From positions 128,381 through 164,993 of the forward strand of contig MNCI01001884.1 of the NCBI GenBank assembly GCA_015680685.1: a stretch of DNA of 36,613 nucleotides, read 5' to 3'. The notes beneath the pieces are model-generated. The model saw nothing but the letters and a program-made list of their open reading frames with translations, ran no database searches and was not told where the DNA came from. Below are positions 10,936-23,947 of the stretch, piece after piece. This DNA comes from Gnetum montanum (Eukaryota > Streptophyta > Gnetopsida > Gnetales > Gnetaceae). The translations under genes and the position numbers were made by a program. The number at the start of each line of letters is the position of its first letter. Positions within the stretch are counted from its first letter, which is position 1.

Positions 10936-13519
10936 GCAGCACCTGAAGGAGAGCGCTCTCCATGAGAGCGCTCTCAAGAAGAACGCTCTAGGAAGGGCCG
11001 CTCTGAGTGAGGGCGCTCTCACCTAGAACATTCTTAAAGAGACCATTCCCGACGACGCCGTCCTGAACGAGACCGCTCTCGGGAAGGGCACTCTTATTAA
11101 CGGTGCTCTTAACGAGGACGCTCTCGATGAGAACACTCACACGAGAGCGCACGGTGCTCTCATGAAAAATGCTCTCACGGATGCCACTTTAACAGAATCC
11201 GATCTCAAGGAGAACGCTCTCACGGAGAGCACTCTTTGATAGAATGCTCTCAACGAGGGTGCTCCATGGAGAACACTGACGACGAGGACCCTCCGTAGGA
11301 GAATATGCTCTTTGAAAGGCCACTCTCAAGGAGAACGCTCTCGGGGAGGGTGATCTCATGTAGAATGCTCTAAAGGAGGGCATCCCCAATAAGACTGATC
11401 TCAAGGACGGCATTCTAATACAAAGGTAGCTCAACAAAGGTGCTCTCAAGGAGAACACTCATGTGCATAACACAAAGTGCTCTCAGGGAGAACGCTCAAA
11501 GGGAGACCGCTCTTCGGGAGGTCACCCTCCAAGACGAAGCTCTCCACGAGAGCGCCTTCCTAGAGAACACTATAACGTAGCACAACGCGCTCTCGAGAAA
11601 TACGCTCTTAAGGAGATCACTCTTCGAGATGCCACTCTTACGTAGAAAGCTCTCCATGAGAACGCTCTCAAGGAGGGCACTCTCGGGGAGGTCGATCTCA
11701 TGAAGAACGTTCTTAAGAAAGACGCTCTTGAGCAGGGTGTCCTCTAGGAGGCCAATCTCAAGGATGGCATTCTCAGGAAGGGCACTCTTATGAAGGGCAT
11801 TCTCCAAAAGAACGTGCTCAACAAGGGCGCTCTCGAGGTGAACACTCTCACGTGCATAACGCAAGGTGCTCTCATGGACAATGCTTTCATCGAATCTACT
11901 CTCAAGGAGAATGCTCTTGCAAAGGCCGTTCTACTGGAGGCCGCCCTCAAGGAGGGCACTCTTCAACAAAACATTCTTGATGACGGCGCTTCGCAGAGAA
12001 CACTCAAATGGAAGGCCACTTTAGTAGGGCGCTGTCCAGGAGAACGCTCTCGCTCTCAGGGAAGGCGATCTCACGTACAACACTCTCAAGGAGGACGCTG
12101 TCAAGGAGGGCGTCTTCCTGGGAGGGCATCCTTCAAGAGCAAGCTCTCAATGAGGGCACTCTCCAGGAGAACGCTCTCACATGAATAATGCTAAGTGCTC
12201 TCGGGGAAGGTTCTCTCAAGGAGAACACTATCCGAAAAGTAGCTCTAATGGAGCGCACTCCTGGAGAGGCCAATACCACCGAGAACGTTCTTGAGGAGGA
12301 CGCCTCTCCAGAAGGGCGTCCTCAATGACACCGTTCTCAGGGAGGACACTCTTTGATCCAGGAGTTCGCAACGACGACACTCTCAAGGTGAACACTCTCA
12401 CGTGCATAACGCAAGGTGATCCCATGGACAATGCCATCATGGAGGAATCTCTCAAGGAGAACGCTTTCATAGAGACCACTATTAGGAAGAATGATCTTAG
12501 CAAAGGTGATCTAAATGAGGGCACCCTTCGATAGAATGATCTCGACGAGGGCACTCTATGAAGAATGATCCAGGAGAGGGCACCCTCAAAGAGAACACTT
12601 GTTAGATGGTCGCTCTATCAGAGGGCGCTCTGAAGAAGAATGCTCTTAAGGAGGGCATCCTCAGCCAGACCGATCTCAACGAGGGCGCTGTAATGGAGGA
12701 CGCTCTCCAAGAGAACGCTCCCAACAATAGCACTCTCGGGGCAAACACTATCATGTGCGTAACACAAGGTTATCTCAAGTTGAACGCTCTGAGGGTGCTT
12801 CCACTAAAGAAGACCGTTCTCTAAGAGGGTACCTTCTGAGAAAGAGCTCTCAACAAGGGCGCTCTCAAGAAGAACGCTCTCACGGGCGTAGCACAAGATA
12901 ATTGGATAACGCGTCCTCAGGAAGAACATTCTCACAGAGGCTGCACTCAGGGAAAACACTCTCGTGAAGGGCACACTCTAAACGAAGGTACTCTTCGATA
13001 GAACGATCTCAACGAGGGTGCTCTCAAAGAGAACGCTCTTCCGAAGGCCCCTATAATGAAGGGCACTCCTAAAAACAATGCTCTCATCGAGGGCGATCTC
13101 ACAGAGCCCACTCTCAAGAAAGGCATTCTAATGGAGGCCACTCTCCAAGAGAATGCTCTCAACAAAGGCACTCTTAGGGAGAACACTCTCACATACGCAA
13201 CTCAAGGTGCTCTAGAGGAGAATGCTCTGAGAGAGGTCACTCTAAGGGAGAGAGCTCTCAAGGAGAATGCTCTCAAGGAGGGCGATCTCACGTAGAATGC
13301 TTTTAAAGAGAGACTCTCTCAACGAGGGCATCCCCAGCAAAACCGATCTCAATGACGATGTTCTAATGGATGTAGCTCTCCAAGAGAACAATCTCAACAA
13401 GGGTTCTCTCCAGGAGAATACTCTTGCGTGCATAATGCAAAGTGCGCTAAGGGAGCTCCCTTTGAGGGAGAGCACTCGCCCATAGGGAGCTCTCAACGAG
13501 GGCGCTCCAAGAAGAACGC
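10936..13519. repeat. 15-bp tandem repeat array A2
   Basis: About 2.6 kb of 15-bp monomers like those of A1. The right-hand part (about 12410-13519) is homologous to A1 with an offset of about 2.8 kb, so A1 with P2 and distal A2 with P3 form an older tandem duplication. Diverged monomers reading CGTGCATAACGCAAG punctuate the array (for example near 11850 and 12400) without breaking the 15-bp phase. Confidence 0.9.
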
Positions 13520-13738
13520 TCCAGGGCAACCAACCCCACAGAACATGCCCACAACACTGCAAGCCTTTTATCTCAAATCATAGACGAGGACATCGCCTTC
13601 TCTGGGGCTATCCTTCTTTGCAAACAAGGCTCACGGGTCACGAACATGAACAATGAGGCCATGATATTGTGGGTAGGGCAAGGCTTCCCTGGGGGGAGAA
13701 ACCCACGTATAGCTCTATCTCACTCCGATTGCTCGTCA
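13520..13738 (-). other. Leader downstream of promoter P3
   Basis: Type 1 leader with all blocks of the P2 leader, including the TATCCTTCTTTGCAAACAAG segment shared with P6. It carries more transitions than the P2 copy. Confidence 0.7.
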
Positions 13739-13796
13739 ACTCTACGTCCCCCTATATATGTTGATTGGGCCAATTTCAACCATACCGTCCCGCACC
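13739..13796 (-). promoter_or_regulatory. Truncated Pol I spacer promoter P3 (type 1)
   Basis: Minus-strand core CATATATAGGGGGAC, expected start about 13753. Upstream sequence stops after the GGTGCGGGACGGTATGG block: the TTTATAAGGG box and the GGTCAC flank are replaced by L monomer sequence from 13797. It also has G-to-A changes in the conserved CAGTTTCAGCC block. Activity is doubtful. Confidence 0.7.
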
Positions 13797-14313
13797 TCAG
13801 GGGCCACCCATTGAAGAATGAGCCATGTGTACGTGCATGAAGGACAATAGAACCTCAGTCCTCCTGCTACTCCGACACGTGCACATGAACTCGCATCTAC
13901 CACACGAGCGCTACTGAGCGGTCCGATCCGTGTATAGGAAGAGAAAACATGCACCCGACGCTACCCCGTGGGGGTGTCAACATGCTCTGCTACCTCAACC
14001 ACACAAACCTAACGCAGCCATTCACACGTGCTCAACTACTACCACATCAAGGAAAATAGGAGATGCATCCCAAAATCACAAACCCAACTATGACCCGACA
14101 CCGACGGTGTCGTTCGCATCACAACGCAAGCTTGTATCCTTGAATCCACGAAAGGCTATTTTTGAAATGCTACGATCACGAAACGATCACCCGAATGAAT
14201 AGAATCCTCGAACCAAAAAAAACAGCGGGGCACCCATAAGGGGATGGAGAACAAGAGAGACAAAGTCACTCTTTGTTTCTCGCCTCGTCCAGGAGGACTC
14301 CCCACTACCACCC
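13793..14313 (-). repeat. L monomer, copy 3, fused to promoter P3
   Basis: Begins in the middle of the L start motif: CACCTCAGGGGCCACCCA is directly joined to the promoter's CCCGCACC. The four bases CACC are common to both partners. The rest follows the L monomer through the ACATGCTCTGCTACCTCAAC block to the 608-type CCCCACTACCACCC at 14300-14313. Confidence 0.8.
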
Positions 14314-17300
14314 ATGTGCTACTAGGCAATCGAATCAGTGAAGATGCGGAGACGACATGCGCTGAATGCTACCTCGTGGGGGTGTCCAAACGCTCTGCCT
14401 CCTCCACCGCACCCAATCAACGCTACCGTTTGCACAAAGTCTTTGGACATCATTTCCGCATGGGGTCGTTCAGTCCCGTAAAGCCATCAGTGCCGGCTCC
14501 GATCTCGCAACTCTACAAAAACGAATTTCGGGGTTAACCGAATTCCCCGTCACGCGACCGAGCAATAGAAAACTCCTTCGTGAAACATAGAAACACAGCG
14601 TGCCATAGCCAAGATAAGGGATTTTCGAGACATGGGACTCAAACATCCCTCTGACTGCTTCTCCTAACCCTTAAACAACTTACGACCGTGTTCGAGCGTG
14701 CGCTCTAACTTAGGAAGCAATTCCAAGGGAAGGCGCTACCTGTGTGCTTCAATCCACAAAAGGCTCTTTTCGTTGTGCTACGACCAAGAGACGGTCACCC
14801 GAATCAATAGAGTCCTTAAACTGAAACCAACAACGAGGCACCCTCAAGTGCATTGAGAACAAGAGAGAACGGGTCCCTCGTCATTTCTCGACTCGTCCAA
14901 GTGAACTCCCCACGACCACCCATGCGCTACTAGGCAATCAAATCGGTGAACAGGTAGAGAAGACATGCGCTCAACGCTACCTCGTGGGGGCGCCCAAACG
15001 CTCTACCTCCTCCACCGCACCGAATCAATGCTACCATTCACACGAAATCATTCGACATCGTTTCCACATGGGATCGTTCAATCCTGTAAAGTCATCAGTG
15101 CCGGCTCCGATGTCGCAACTCTACAGAAATGAATTTTGGGGTTAACCGAATTCCCTGTCACGCGATCGAGCAATAGAAAATTCCTTCGTGAAACACAAAA
15201 ACACAGCGTGCCGTAGCCAAGACAAGGGATTTTCGAGACATGGGCCTCAAACATCCCTCCGACTGCTTCTCCTAACCCTTAAACAACTTACGACCATGTT
15301 CGAGCGTGCACTCAAACTTCGCAAGCTACTCCAAGGGAAGGCGCTACTGTGGCCTTGAGTCCATAAAAGGCTCTTTTCGTTGTGCTACGACCAAGAGACG
15401 GTCACCCGAATCAATAGAGTGCTCAAAACAAAAACCAACAACGAGGTACCCTCCACTACATTGAGAACAGATCACTTGTCGATTCTCAACTCGTCCAGGT
15501 AAACTCCCCACTACCACCCATGCGCTATTAGGCAATCGAATCGGTGAACAGGCAGAGACGACATGCGCTCGACGCTACCCCGTGGGGGTGCCCAAATGCT
15601 CTACCTCCTCCACCACACCGAATCAATGCTACCATTTGCACAAAGTCATTCGACATCATTTCCGCATGGGATCATTCAATCCCGTAAAGCAATCAGTGCC
15701 GGCTCTGATCTAGCAACTCTACAGAGACGAATCTCAGGGTTAACCGATTTCATCGTCACACGACTGAGCAACAGAAAACTCCTTCGTGAAACACAGAAAT
15801 ACAGCGTGCCGCAACCAAGACAAGGGATTTTCAAGACATGGGCCTCCAACATCCCTCCGACTACTTCTTCTAACCCTTAAACAACTTACGACCATGTTCG
15901 AGCGTGGGCTCAAACTTCGCAAGCTACTCCAAGGGAAGGCGCTACCTGTGTCCTTGAGTCCACAAAAGGCTCTTTTCGTTGTGCTATGACCTCGAGACGA
16001 TCACCCGAATCAATAGAGTCCTCAAACCGAAACCAACAACGAGGCACCCTCAAGTGCATTGTGAACAAGAGAGAACGGGTCCCTCATTGTTTCTCGACTC
16101 GTCCAGGTGAACTCCCCACTACCACCCATGCGCTACTAGGCAATCGAATCGGTGAACATGCAGAGACGACATGCGCTCGACACTACCCCGTGGAGGTGCC
16201 CAAACGCTCTACCTCCTCCACTGCACCAAATCAACGCTACCGTTCCCACGAAGTCATTCGACAATCGTTTCCGCATGGGATCATTCAATCCTGTAAAGCC
16301 ATCAGTGCCGGCTGCGATCTCGCAACTCTACAGAAATGAATTTCGGGGTTAACTGAATTCCCCGTCATGCGACCCAGCAACAGAAAACTCCTTCGTGAAA
16401 CACAAAAACACAGTGTGCCGCAGCCAAGATAAGGGATTTTCGAGACATGAACCTCTAACATCCCTCCGACTGCTTCTCCTAACCCTTAAACAACTTACGA
16501 CCGTGTTCGAGCGTGCGCTCAAACTTCGCAAGCTACTCCAAGGGAAGGTGCTACTGTGTCCTTGAGTCCACAAAAGGCTCTTTCCATTGTGCTACGACCT
16601 CCAGACGGTCAACCGAATCAATAGAGTCCACAAATTGAAACCAACAACGAAGCACCCTCAAGTGCATGAGGAACAAAAGAGAACAGGTCCCTCGTAGTTT
16701 CTCGACTCATCCAGATGGACTCCCCACTACCACCCATGCGCTATTAGGCAATCAAATCGGTGAACAGGTAGAGAAGACATGCGCTCGACGCTACCCTATG
16801 GGGGTGCCCAAACGCTCTACATCCTCCACTACACCAAATCAACGCTACCGTTCGCACGAAGTCATTCGACATCATTTCCGCATGGGATCGTTCAATCCCG
16901 TAAAGTAATCAATGCCGGCTCCGATCTCGTAAGTCTACAGAAACGAATCTCGGGGTTAACCGATTTCCCCGTCACGCGACCGAGCAACAAAAAACTCCTT
17001 CGTGAAACACAAAAACACAACATGCCATAGCCAAGACAAGGAATTTTTGAGACATGGGCCTCCAACATCCCTTTGACTGCTTCTCCTAACCCTTAAACAA
17101 CTTACGACCGTGTTCGAGCGTGCGCTAAACTTCGCAAGCTACTCCAAGGGAAGGCGCTACCTGTGTCCTTGAGTCCACAAAAGGCTCTTTTCATTGTGCT
17201 ACAACCTCGAGATGGTCACCCGAATCAATAGAGTCCACAAATCGAAACCAACAACGAAGCACCCTCAAGTGCATGAGGAACAAAAGAGAACAAGTCCCTC

Positions 17301-20300
17301 GTAGTTTCTCGACTCGTCCAGGTGGACTCCCCACTACCACCCATGCGCTATTAGGCAATCGAATCGGTGAACAGGCAGAGATGACATGCGCTTGATGCTA
17401 CCCCGTGGGGGCACCCAAATAGTCTACATCCTCCACCACACCGAATCAACGCTACCGTTCGCATGAAGTCATTCGACATCATTTCCGCATGGGATCGTTC
17501 AATCCTGGAAAGCAATCAATGCCGGCTCCGATCTCCCAACTTTACAGAAATGAATCTCAGGGTTAACCGATTTCCCAGTCACGCGACCGAGGAACAGAAA
17601 ACTCCTTTGTGAAACACAGAAACACAGCGTGCCGTATCCAAGACAAGGGATTTTTGAGACATGGGCCTCCAACATCCCTCCGACTGCTTCTCCTAACCCT
17701 TAAACAACTTACGACCGTGTTCGAGCGTGCGCTCAAACTTCGTAAGCTATTCCAAGGGAAGGTGCTACCTGTGTCCTTGAGTCCACAAAAGGCTCTTTTC
17801 ATTGTGCTATGACCTCGAGATGGTCACCCGAATCAATAGAGTCCACAAATCAAAACCAACAACGAAGCACCCTCAAGTGCATGAGGAACAAAAGAGAACA
17901 GGTCCCTCGTAGTTTCTCGACTCATCCAGATGGACTCCCCACTACCACCCATGCGCTATTAGGCAATCAAATCGGTGAACAGGTAGAGACGACATGTGCT
18001 TGACGCTACCCTATGGGGGCACCCAAATGTTCTACATCCTCCACCACACCAAATCAATGCTACCGTTCGCACGAAGTCATTCGACATCGTTTCTGCATGG
18101 GATTGTTCAATCCCGTAAAGCAATCAATGCCGGCTCCGATCTCGTAACTCTACAGAAACGAATCTCGGGGTTAACCGATTTCCCCGTCACGTGACCGAGC
18201 AACAGAAAACTCCTTTGTGAAACACAGAAACATAGCGTGCCACAGCCAAGACAAGGAATTTTCAAGACATGGGCCTCCAACATCCCTCCGACTGCTTCTC
18301 CTAACCCTTAAACAACTTACGACCGTGTTCGAGCGTGTGCTAAACTTCGCAAGCTACTCCAAGGGAAGGTGCTACCTGTCTCCTTGAGTCCAAAAAAGGC
18401 CCTTTTCATTGTGCTACGACCTCAAGATGGTCACCCGAATCAATAGAGTCCTTAAACTGAAACCAACAACGAGGCACCCTCAAGTGCAGTGAAAACAAGA
18501 GAGAACGGGTTCCTCGTCGTTTCTCGACTCGTCCAGGTGAACTCCCCACTATCACCCATGCGCTACTAGGCAATTGAATCAGTGAATAGGTAGAGATGAC
18601 ATGCGCTCAACGCTACCCCATGGGGGCGCCCAAACGCTCTACCTCCTCCACCACACCGAATCAACGCTACCGTTTGCACGAAGTCATTCGACATCGTTTC
18701 CGCATGGGATCGTTCAATCCCGTAAAGCCATTAGTGCCGGCTCCGATGTCGCAACTCTATAGAAACGAATTTCAGGGTTAACCAAATTTCCCGTCACGCG
18801 ACCGAGCAACAGAAAAATCCTTCGTGAAACATAGAAACACAACGTGCCGTAGCCAAGACAAGGGATTCTCGAGACATGGGCCTCTAACATCCCTTCGACT
18901 GCTTCTCCTAACCCTTAAACAACTTACGACCGTGTTCGAGCGTGCACTCAAACTTCGCAAGCTACTCCAAGGGAAGGTGCTACCTGTGTCCTTGAGTTCA
19001 CAAAAGGCTCTTTTTGTTGTGCTACGACCTCGAGATGGTCACCCAAATCAATAGAGTCCACAAATCAAAACCAACAACGAAGCACCCTCAAGTGCATGAG
19101 GAACAAAAGAGAACAGGTCCCTCGTAGTTTCTCAACTCGTCCAAATGGACTCCCCACTACCACCCATGCGGTATTAGGCAATCAAATCGGTGAACAGGTA
19201 GAGACGACATGCGCTCGATGCTACCCCATGGGGGCGCCCAAACGCTCTACATCCTCCACCACACCGAATCAATGCTACCATTCGCACGAAGTCATTCGAC
19301 ATCGTTTCCGCATGGGATTGTTCAATCCCATAAAGCAATCAATGCCGGCACGGATCTCGCAACTCTACAGAAATGAATCTCGGGGTTAACCGATTTCCTC
19401 GTCACGTGACCGAGGAACAGAAAACTCCTTCATGAAACACAGAAACACAGCGTACCGTAGCCAAGACAAGGGATTTTCGAGACATGGGCCTCCAACATCC
19501 CTCCGACTGCTTCTCCTAACCCTTAAACAACTTACGACCATGTTCGAGCATGCGCTCAAACTTCGCAAGCTACTCCAAGGGAAGGTGCTACCTATGTCCT
19601 TGAGTCCACAAAAGGCTCTTTTCGTTGTGGTACGACCTCAAGATGGTCACCCGAATCAATAGAGTCCTCAAACCAAAACCAACAACGAGGCACCCTCAAG
19701 TGCATTGAGAACAAGAGAGAACGGGTCCCTCATCGTTTCTCGACTCGTCCAGGTGAACTTCCCACTACCACCCATGCGCTACTAGGCAATCGAATCGATG
19801 AACAGGCAGAGACGACATGCGCTCGACGCTACCCCTTGGGGGCGCCCTAACGCTCTACCTCCTCCACCGCACCGAATCAACGCTACCGTTCGCACGAAGT
19901 CATTCAACATCGTTTCTGCATGGGATCATTCAATCCCATAAAGCAATCAGTGCCGGCTTCGATCTATCAACTCTATAGAAACGAATCTCGGGGTTAACCG
20001 ATTTCCCCGTCACGCGACCGAGCAACAGAAAACTCCTTCATGAAACACAGAAACACAGCGTGCCACAGCCAAAACAAGGGATTTTCGAGACATGGAACTC
20101 TAACATCCCTCCGACTACTTCTCCTAACCCTTAAACAACTTACGACCGTGTTCGAGCGTGCGCACAAACTTTGCAAGCTACTTCAAGGGAAGGCGCTACC
20201 TGTGTCCTTCAGTCCACAAAAGGCTCTTTTCGTTGTGCTACGACCTCGAGACGGTCACCCGAATCAATAGAGTCCAGAAATCGAAACCAACAACAAAGCA

Positions 20301-23300
20301 CCCTCAAGTGCATGAGGAACAAAAGAGAACAAGTCCCTCGTGGTTTCTCAACTCGTCCAAGTGGACTCCCCACTACCACCCATGCGCTATTAGGAAATCG
20401 AATCAGTGAACAGGCAGAGACGACATGCGCTTGACGCTACCCCATGGGGGCGCCCAAACACTCTACATCCTCCACCACACCGAATCAACGCTACCATTCG
20501 CACGAAGTCATTCGACATCGTTTCCGCATGGGATCGCTCAATCCCGGAAAGTAATTAATGCCGGCTTTGATCTCCCAACTTTACAGAAATGAATCTCAGG
20601 GTTAACCGATTTCCTCGTCACGCGACTGAGGAACAGAAAACTCCTTTGTGAAACATAGAAACATAGAGTTCCGTAGCCAAGACAAGGGATTTTTGAGACA
20701 TGGGCCTCCAACATCCCTCAGACTGCTTCTCCTAACCCTTAAACAACTTATGACCATGTTCGAGCGTGCGCTCAAACTTTGTAAGCTACTCCAAGGTAAG
20801 GTGCTACCTGTGTCCTTGAGTCCACAAAAGGCTCTTTTCATTGTGCTACGACCTTGAGATGGTCACCCAAATCAATAGAGTCCACAAATCAAAACCAACA
20901 ACGAAGCACCCTCAAGTGCATGAGGAACAAAAGAGAACAGGTCCCTCGTAGTTTCTCGACTCATCTAGATGGACTCCCCACTACCACCCATGCGCTATTA
21001 GGCAATCAAATCGGTGAACAGGTAGAGACGACATGCGCTCGACGCTACCCTATGGGGGCACCCAAATGCTCTACATCCTCCACTGCACCAAATCAACGCT
21101 ACCGTTCGCACGAAGTCATTCGACATCGTTTCCGCATGGGATTGTTCAATCCCGTAAAGCAATCAATGCCGGCTCCGATCTTGCAACTCTATAGAAACGA
21201 ATCTCGGGGTTAACTGATTTCCCCGTCACGCGACCGAGCAACAGAAAACTCCTTTGTGAAATAAAGAAACATAGCATGCCATAGCCAAGACAAGGAATTT
21301 TCAAGACATGGGCCTCCAACATCCCTCCGACTGCTTCTCCTAACCCTTAAACAACTTACGGCCGTGTTCGAGCGTGCGCTAAACTTTGCAAGCTACTCCA
21401 AGGGAAGGCGCTACCTGTGTCCTTGAGTCCAAAAAGGCTCTTTTCATTGTGCTACAACCTCAAGACGGTCACCCGAATCAATAGAGTCCTTAAACCAAAA
21501 CCAAAAACGAGGCACCCTCAAGTGCATTGAAAACAAGAGAGAACGGGTCCCTCATCATTTCTCGACTCGTCCAGCTGAACTCCCCACTACCACCGATGCG
21601 CTACTAGGCAATCGAATCGGTGAACAGGCAGAGACAACATGCACTCAACGCTACCCCGTGGGGGTGCCCAAACGCTCTACCTCCTCCACCACATCGAATC
21701 AACGCTACCGTTCGCACGAAGTCATTCGACATCATTTCCGCATGGGATCGTTCAATCCCGTAAAGCCATTAGTGCCACCTCCGATGTTGCAAATCTACAG
21801 AAATGAATTTCGGGGTTAACTGAATTCCCCGTCACGCGACCGAGCAACAGAAAACTCCTTCGTGAAACACAGAAACACAACGTGCCGCAGCCAAGATAAG
21901 GGATTTTCGAGACATGGGCCTCCAACATCCCTCCGACTGCTTCTCCTAAAACCTAAACAACTTACGACCATGTTCGAGCGTGTGCTCAAACTTCGCAAGC
22001 TACTCCAAGGGAAGGCGCTACCTGTGTCCTTGAGTTCACAAAAGGCTCTTTTCGTTGTGCTACGACCTCGAGACGATCACCCAAATCAATAGAGTCCACA
22101 AATTGAAACCAACAACGAAGCACCCTCAAGTGCATGAGGAACAAAAGAGAACAGGTCCCTCGTAGTTTCTCGACTCGTCCAGATGGACTCCCCACTACCA
22201 CCCATGCGGTATTAGGCAATCGAATCAGTGAATAGGCAGAGACGACATGCGCTCGAGGCTACCCCGTGGGGGTGCCCAAACGCTCTACATCCTCCACCGC
22301 ACCGAATCAACGCTACCATTTGCACGAAGTCATTCGACATCGTTTCCGCATGGGATTGTTCAATCCCGTAAAGCAATCAATGCCAGCACGGATCTCGCAA
22401 CTCTACAAAAACGAATCTCGGGGTGAACCAATTTCCCTGTCACGTGATCGAGGAACAGAAAACTCCTTCGTGAAACACAGAAACACAGCGTGTCGCAGCC
22501 AAGACAAGGGATTTTCAAGACATGGGCCTCCAACATCCCTCCGACTGCTTCTCCTAACCCTTAAACAACTTACGACCGTGTTCGAGCGTGCGCTAAAACT
22601 TCGCAAGCTACTCCAAGGGAAGGCGCTACCTGTGTCCTTGAGTCCACAAAAGGCTCTTTTCGTTGTGCTACAACCTCGAGACAGTCACCCGAATGAATAG
22701 AGTTCTTAAACTGAAACCAACAATGAGGCACCCTCAAGTGCATTGAGAACAAGAGAGAATGGGTCCCTCGTCGTTTCTCGACTCGTCCAGGTGAACTCCC
22801 CACTACCACCCATGCGCTACTAGACAATCGAATCGGTGAACAGGCAGAGACGACATGCGCTCGATGCTACCCCGTGGGGGCACCCAAACGCTCTACCTCC
22901 TCCACCGCACCAAATCAACGCTACCGTTCGCACAAAGTCATTCGACATCATTTCCGCATGGGATCGTTCAATTCCATAAAGCCATCAGTGCCGGCTCCGA
23001 TCTCGCAACTCTATAGAAACGAATTTCGGGGTTAACTGAATTCCCCGTCACGCGACCGAGCAACAGAAAACTCCTTCGTGAAACACAAAAACACAGCGTG
23101 CCACAGCGAAGATAAGGGATTTTCGAGACATGGGCCTCCAACATCCCTTCGATTGCTTCTCCTAACCCTTAAACAACTTACGACCGTGTTCGAGCGTGCG
23201 CTCAAACTTCACAAGCTACTCCAAGGGAAGGGGCTACCTGTGTCCTTGAGTCCACAAAAGGCTCTTTTCGTTGTGCTACGACCTCAAGATGGACACCTGA

Positions 23301-23419
23301 ATCAATAGAGTCCTTAAATCGAAACCAACAACGAGGCACCCTCAAGTGCATTGAAAACAAGAGAGAACGGGTCCCTTGTCATTTCTCGACTCGTCCAGGT
23401 GACCTTCCCACTACCACCC
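14314..23419 (-). repeat. 608-bp tandem array III (15 anchor copies)
   Basis: GTTAAC anchors at 14533, 15141, 15739, 16348, 16955, 17562, 18170, 18777, 19385, 19993, 20601, 21209, 21815, 22423 (here GTGAAC) and 23031. The period is 606-609 bp except one of 598. Type B monomers occur near 16625, 17230, 17840, 19057, 20273, 20880 and 22095, mixed with type A. This array corresponds to array I of superunit 1. Confidence 0.92.
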
Positions 23420-23947
23420 ACAAAGGCCACCTCAGGGGCCACCCACTGAAGAATGAGCCATGCGTACGTGCATGAAGGACAACAGAACCTCAGTCCTCCT
23501 GCTACTTCGGCACGTGCACGTGAACTCGCATCTACCACTCGCGTGCTACTGAGCGGTCCGATCTGTGTACAGGAAGAGAAAACATGCACCCGATGCTACC
23601 CCATGGGGGCGTCGACATGCTCTGCTACCTCAACCACACAAACCCAACGCAGCCATTCGCACGTGCTCAACAGCTACCGCATCAAGGAAAACGGGAGATG
23701 CATCCCAAAATCGCAAACCCAACTATGACCTGACGCCGACGGCATCGTTTGCATCACAACGCAAGCCTGTGTCCTTGAATCCGTGAAAGGCTATTTTTGA
23801 AATGCTACGATCACGAAACAGTCACCCGAATCAATAGAATCCTCGAACCGAAAACAACAGCGGGGCACCCGTAAGGGGATGGAGAACAAGAGAGACAAAG
23901 TCGCTCTTTGTTTCTCGCCTCATCTAGGAGGACTCCCTACTACCACC
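23420..23947 (-). repeat. L monomer, copy 4
   Basis: Inserted in register between arrays III and IV just as copy 2 lies between I and II. Anchor spacing across it is 1137 bp (23031 to 24168). It starts with ACAAAGGCCACCTCAGGGGC, identical over the first 20 bases to copy 1. Confidence 0.8.

Larger units (their letters stand above)
1355..13796 (-). repeat. Superunit 1: ETS repeat arrays plus three-promoter cassette
   Basis: A composite block with the order L monomer, 608-bp array (7 anchors), L monomer, 608-bp array (4 anchors), promoter P1, 15-bp array, promoter P2, 15-bp array, promoter P3. The same order recurs in 13793-31400. Distances P2-P3 (about 2.88 kb) agree within a few bases between the two superunits. 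The block ends abruptly inside promoter P3. Confidence 0.85.
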
